This document shows positions 5,912 through 7,060 of a stretch of DNA of 7,060 nt, piece by piece. The notes beneath the pieces were generated by a model that did not search any database, was not told the origin of the DNA, and saw only the letters and a list, made by a program, of their open reading frames with translations. Position numbers and translations under genes: made by a program. The stretch comes from Lentisphaerota bacterium (GTDB taxonomy: Bacteria > Verrucomicrobiota > Kiritimatiellia > JAAZAB01): assembly GCA_016182435.1 (NCBI GenBank), contig JACPGN010000234.1, positions 1 to 7,060 of the forward strand. The letters are read 5' to 3'. Every line of letters starts with the position of its first letter. The stretch's first letter is position 1.

Positions 5912-6013
5912 CAGAGTGCCGTGGCTACAACAGGATGCGCTCTTCCTGTAGCCGCCCCACTCCGCTGGGGCGTCCGTTAACGGTCGTGGCACTACCGCCA
6001 ACTTGATCAAGTT
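5904..6013. repeat. Cluster of five inverted repeats in the M48/ATP-grasp gap
   Basis: Five dyads follow each other with little space. They are CACGGCA/TGCCGTG (5904-5910/5917-5923, 6-base loop); GGCTACAACAGGA/TCCTGTAGCC (5923-5935/5944-5953, a 10-bp stem with a 3-base bulge); CGCCCCA/TGGGGCG (5953-5959/5966-5972, 6-base loop); the palindrome CCGTTAACGG (5974-5983); and the palindrome AACTTGATCAAGTT (6000-6013). The first three adjoin head to tail, as in REP/BIME-type intergenic repeats. The cluster lies just after the M48 stop codon and before the ATP-grasp gene, so it could end or stabilise the M48 transcript and supply binding sites for ATP-grasp regulation. No protein is encoded here. Confidence 0.6.
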
Positions 6014-6033
6014 AATTATTGACGGTTCCTAAG

Positions 6034-6954
6034 TCAGGTCTTGCCGAGTGCCGCTTGGAACCGAGCCTGGCGCTCAGCGCTCGAACTGACCGGCTTGACC
6101 GGTCCGATCCACTTCACAATATCCTCGATGCGGCTCTTCGGCGAAGGATGGGTCTTGGCAAAATCAACTCCGCCGGGCTTGAGGCGCTCCTGCATCTCGG
6201 TCAGCATGGCGGCAAGCCCCTGCGGGTCATAGCCCGCGCGCTGCAAGATGGTCACGGCGGCTTGATCGGCTTGGCGCTCAAACCCGCGCGCGTAGCCGTT
6301 ATTCATCATCGTGGCGGTGATGTCGCCGATGGAACCCTCGAACGCTTCAGTGAGCTGCGCCAGGTCCTGACCGCCCAGCGATTTCGCGCTTTCCGCGGCC
6401 AGGATCGTCAGGGCCGAAGTCAGCCGGCCCTTCTTGATCGCCCGCAGGCCGTGTTGGAACGCCACGTGAGCTATCTCATGCGCCAGCACGGCGGCCAGGG
6501 CGTCCTCGCTCCGGCAGCAGCGGAGCATACCGCGCGAGATGAAGATCAGCCCGCCCGGTGCGGAAAAGGCATTCACTTCTTCCGTTTCCATGACGAGGAA
6601 ATGGTATCCGCCAAACGTCTCCGGCCGGTCCGAGAACTGGGCCAGGGTCTGACCCAGCACGTTCAGGTAGTGATTGGCCGCTTCGTTGTTCAAAGGCTTG
6701 TAGCGGTTAAGCACTACAGCGCCCACGGTGCGGCCAATGTAGTATTCCTGCTCCGGCGTGATGTCCTCAAAGGTCTTGCCCACCGCTACGCCCGCGCGCT
6801 TGATGGATTCCGCCTGTTGCGGGGTAACCGCGCCGGTGGCTGCGGCCACACCGGCGCCGACTTCCGAAAGAACGCCCACCGACTGGCAACCTGATAACCC
6901 GGCCAGCGCCAGCGCCGAGAGGGAAAGAACGATAGCGCGATAGAGCGTGTTCAT
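6034..6954 (-). CDS. M48 family zinc metallopeptidase, lipoprotein (BepA/LoiP-like)
   Basis: The 306-residue protein starts with a lipoprotein signal (MNTLYRAIVLSLSALALAGL then SGC), with lipobox Cys23, so it should be anchored in the envelope and act in the periplasm. The M48 signatures are complete: NAFSAPGG (128-135), the zinc motif HEIAH with His159, Glu160 and His163, the third ligand Glu226 in FERQADQAA, and the THPSPKSRI motif (268-276). Related M48 peptidases such as E. coli LoiP and BepA degrade misassembled outer-membrane proteins; a quality-control role here is inference. There is no TPR tail, so it resembles the short LoiP-like type more than BepA. A strong ribosome site (GGAAGGGGG, about 7 bases before ATG 6954) lies within the 3' end of the upstream gene, whose TGA overlaps the ATG as ATGA. 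The two genes are thus co-transcribed and probably translationally coupled. Confidence 0.93.
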   Translation of the reverse strand: MNTLYRAIVLSLSALALAGLSGCQSVGVLSEVGAGVAAATGAVTPQQAESIKRAGVAVGKTFEDITPEQEYYIGRTVGAVVLNRYKPLNNEAANHYLNVLGQTLAQFSDRPETFGGYHFLVMETEEVNAFSAPGGLIFISRGMLRCCRSEDALAAVLAHEIAHVAFQHGLRAIKKGRLTSALTILAAESAKSLGGQDLAQLTEAFEGSIGDITATMMNNGYARGFERQADQAAVTILQRAGYDPQGLAAMLTEMQERLKPGGVDFAKTHPSPKSRIEDIVKWIGPVKPVSSSAERQARFQAALGKT

Positions 6955-7060
6955 TTTGCGCCCCCTTCCTTCGGCGTCACGTTGCCCTCTTTAAGAAAAG
7001 CCTGCATTTCCGTTGCGGCAATGCTGATTTTCTCCATGCGGTTGATCCAGGTGAAATCAA
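6951..7060 (-). CDS. C-terminal end of an unidentified gene upstream of M48 peptidase
   Basis: One minus-strand frame is open from the window edge to TGA at 6953-6951 and gives 35 residues ending FLKEGNVTPKEGGAK. The earlier part (WINRMEKISIAATEMQAFLKE) looks helical and has normal coding character. Its stop overlaps the M48 start as ATGA, and the M48 ribosome site lies inside it; this arrangement strongly supports a real coding 3' end. No family can be recognised from so short a piece. Its partnership with an envelope protease suggests, weakly, an envelope-related product. Confidence 0.65.
   Translation of the reverse strand, partial: DFTWINRMEKISIAATEMQAFLKEGNVTPKEGGAK

Noticed and set aside
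6019..6894. Plus-strand open frame of 291 codons opposite the M48 gene
   Set aside because: The minus strand carries HEIAH, a lipobox and a ribosome site. The plus frame has no recognisable motif and is a shadow.
1..7060. CRISPR array, tRNA, rRNA, transposase or phage genes
   Set aside because: No spaced direct-repeat array, no tRNA or rRNA signature and no mobile-element enzyme were seen on either strand. The repeats present are isolated palindromes.

Overview
The window reads as a piece of an uncultivated, moderately GC-rich, Gram-negative bacterium. A lipoprotein-type M48 peptidase and a secreted beta-propeller protein imply an envelope with an outer membrane. The mix of a Gfo/Idh/MocA oxidoreductase tail, a stand-alone uroporphyrinogen-decarboxylase-like protein and a Ddl-like ATP-grasp protein is the sort seen in Planctomycetota/Verrucomicrobiota/Lentisphaerota-like or other environmental lineages. 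That placement is inference from gene content. No rRNA, tRNA or other phylogenetic marker is present.

Layout. The first 1.5 kb is on the plus strand: the C-terminal part of a Gfo/Idh/MocA-type oxidoreductase (1-489), a 100-base near-palindromic repeat element in the gap (524-623), and a complete nitrilase-superfamily amidohydrolase (666-1475). A spacer of about 200 bases (1476-1689) follows and may hold the last codons of a lost gene. Everything after it is on the minus strand. In transcription order (right to left) it comprises the 3' end of an unknown gene (7060-6951), an M48 metallopeptidase lipoprotein coupled to it by an ATGA overlap (6954-6034), and a 180-base gap packed with dyads (5904-6013). 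Then come a Ddl-like ATP-grasp protein (5852-4815), a secreted beta-propeller protein with an N-terminal beta-rich module (4726-2975), a short remnant of a second ATP-grasp gene (about 2860-2787), and a URO-D-like protein (2763-1690).

How the genes may work together. The M48 peptidase and its upstream partner form a clear translational unit, probably for envelope protein quality control. The ATP-grasp and propeller genes are 88 bases apart on one strand and could be co-transcribed. The propeller gene is bracketed by the intact ATP-grasp 3' end on one side and a roughly 17-codon homologous 3' end on the other, so the locus has probably been rearranged. No pathway joins all the genes.

The points most worth a second look are the ATP-grasp protein, which lacks both lysines expected to hold ATP phosphates; the ATP-grasp remnant on the far side of the propeller gene; and the two intergenic palindrome regions. 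I did not find a clear new defence, mobile or biosynthetic system here.
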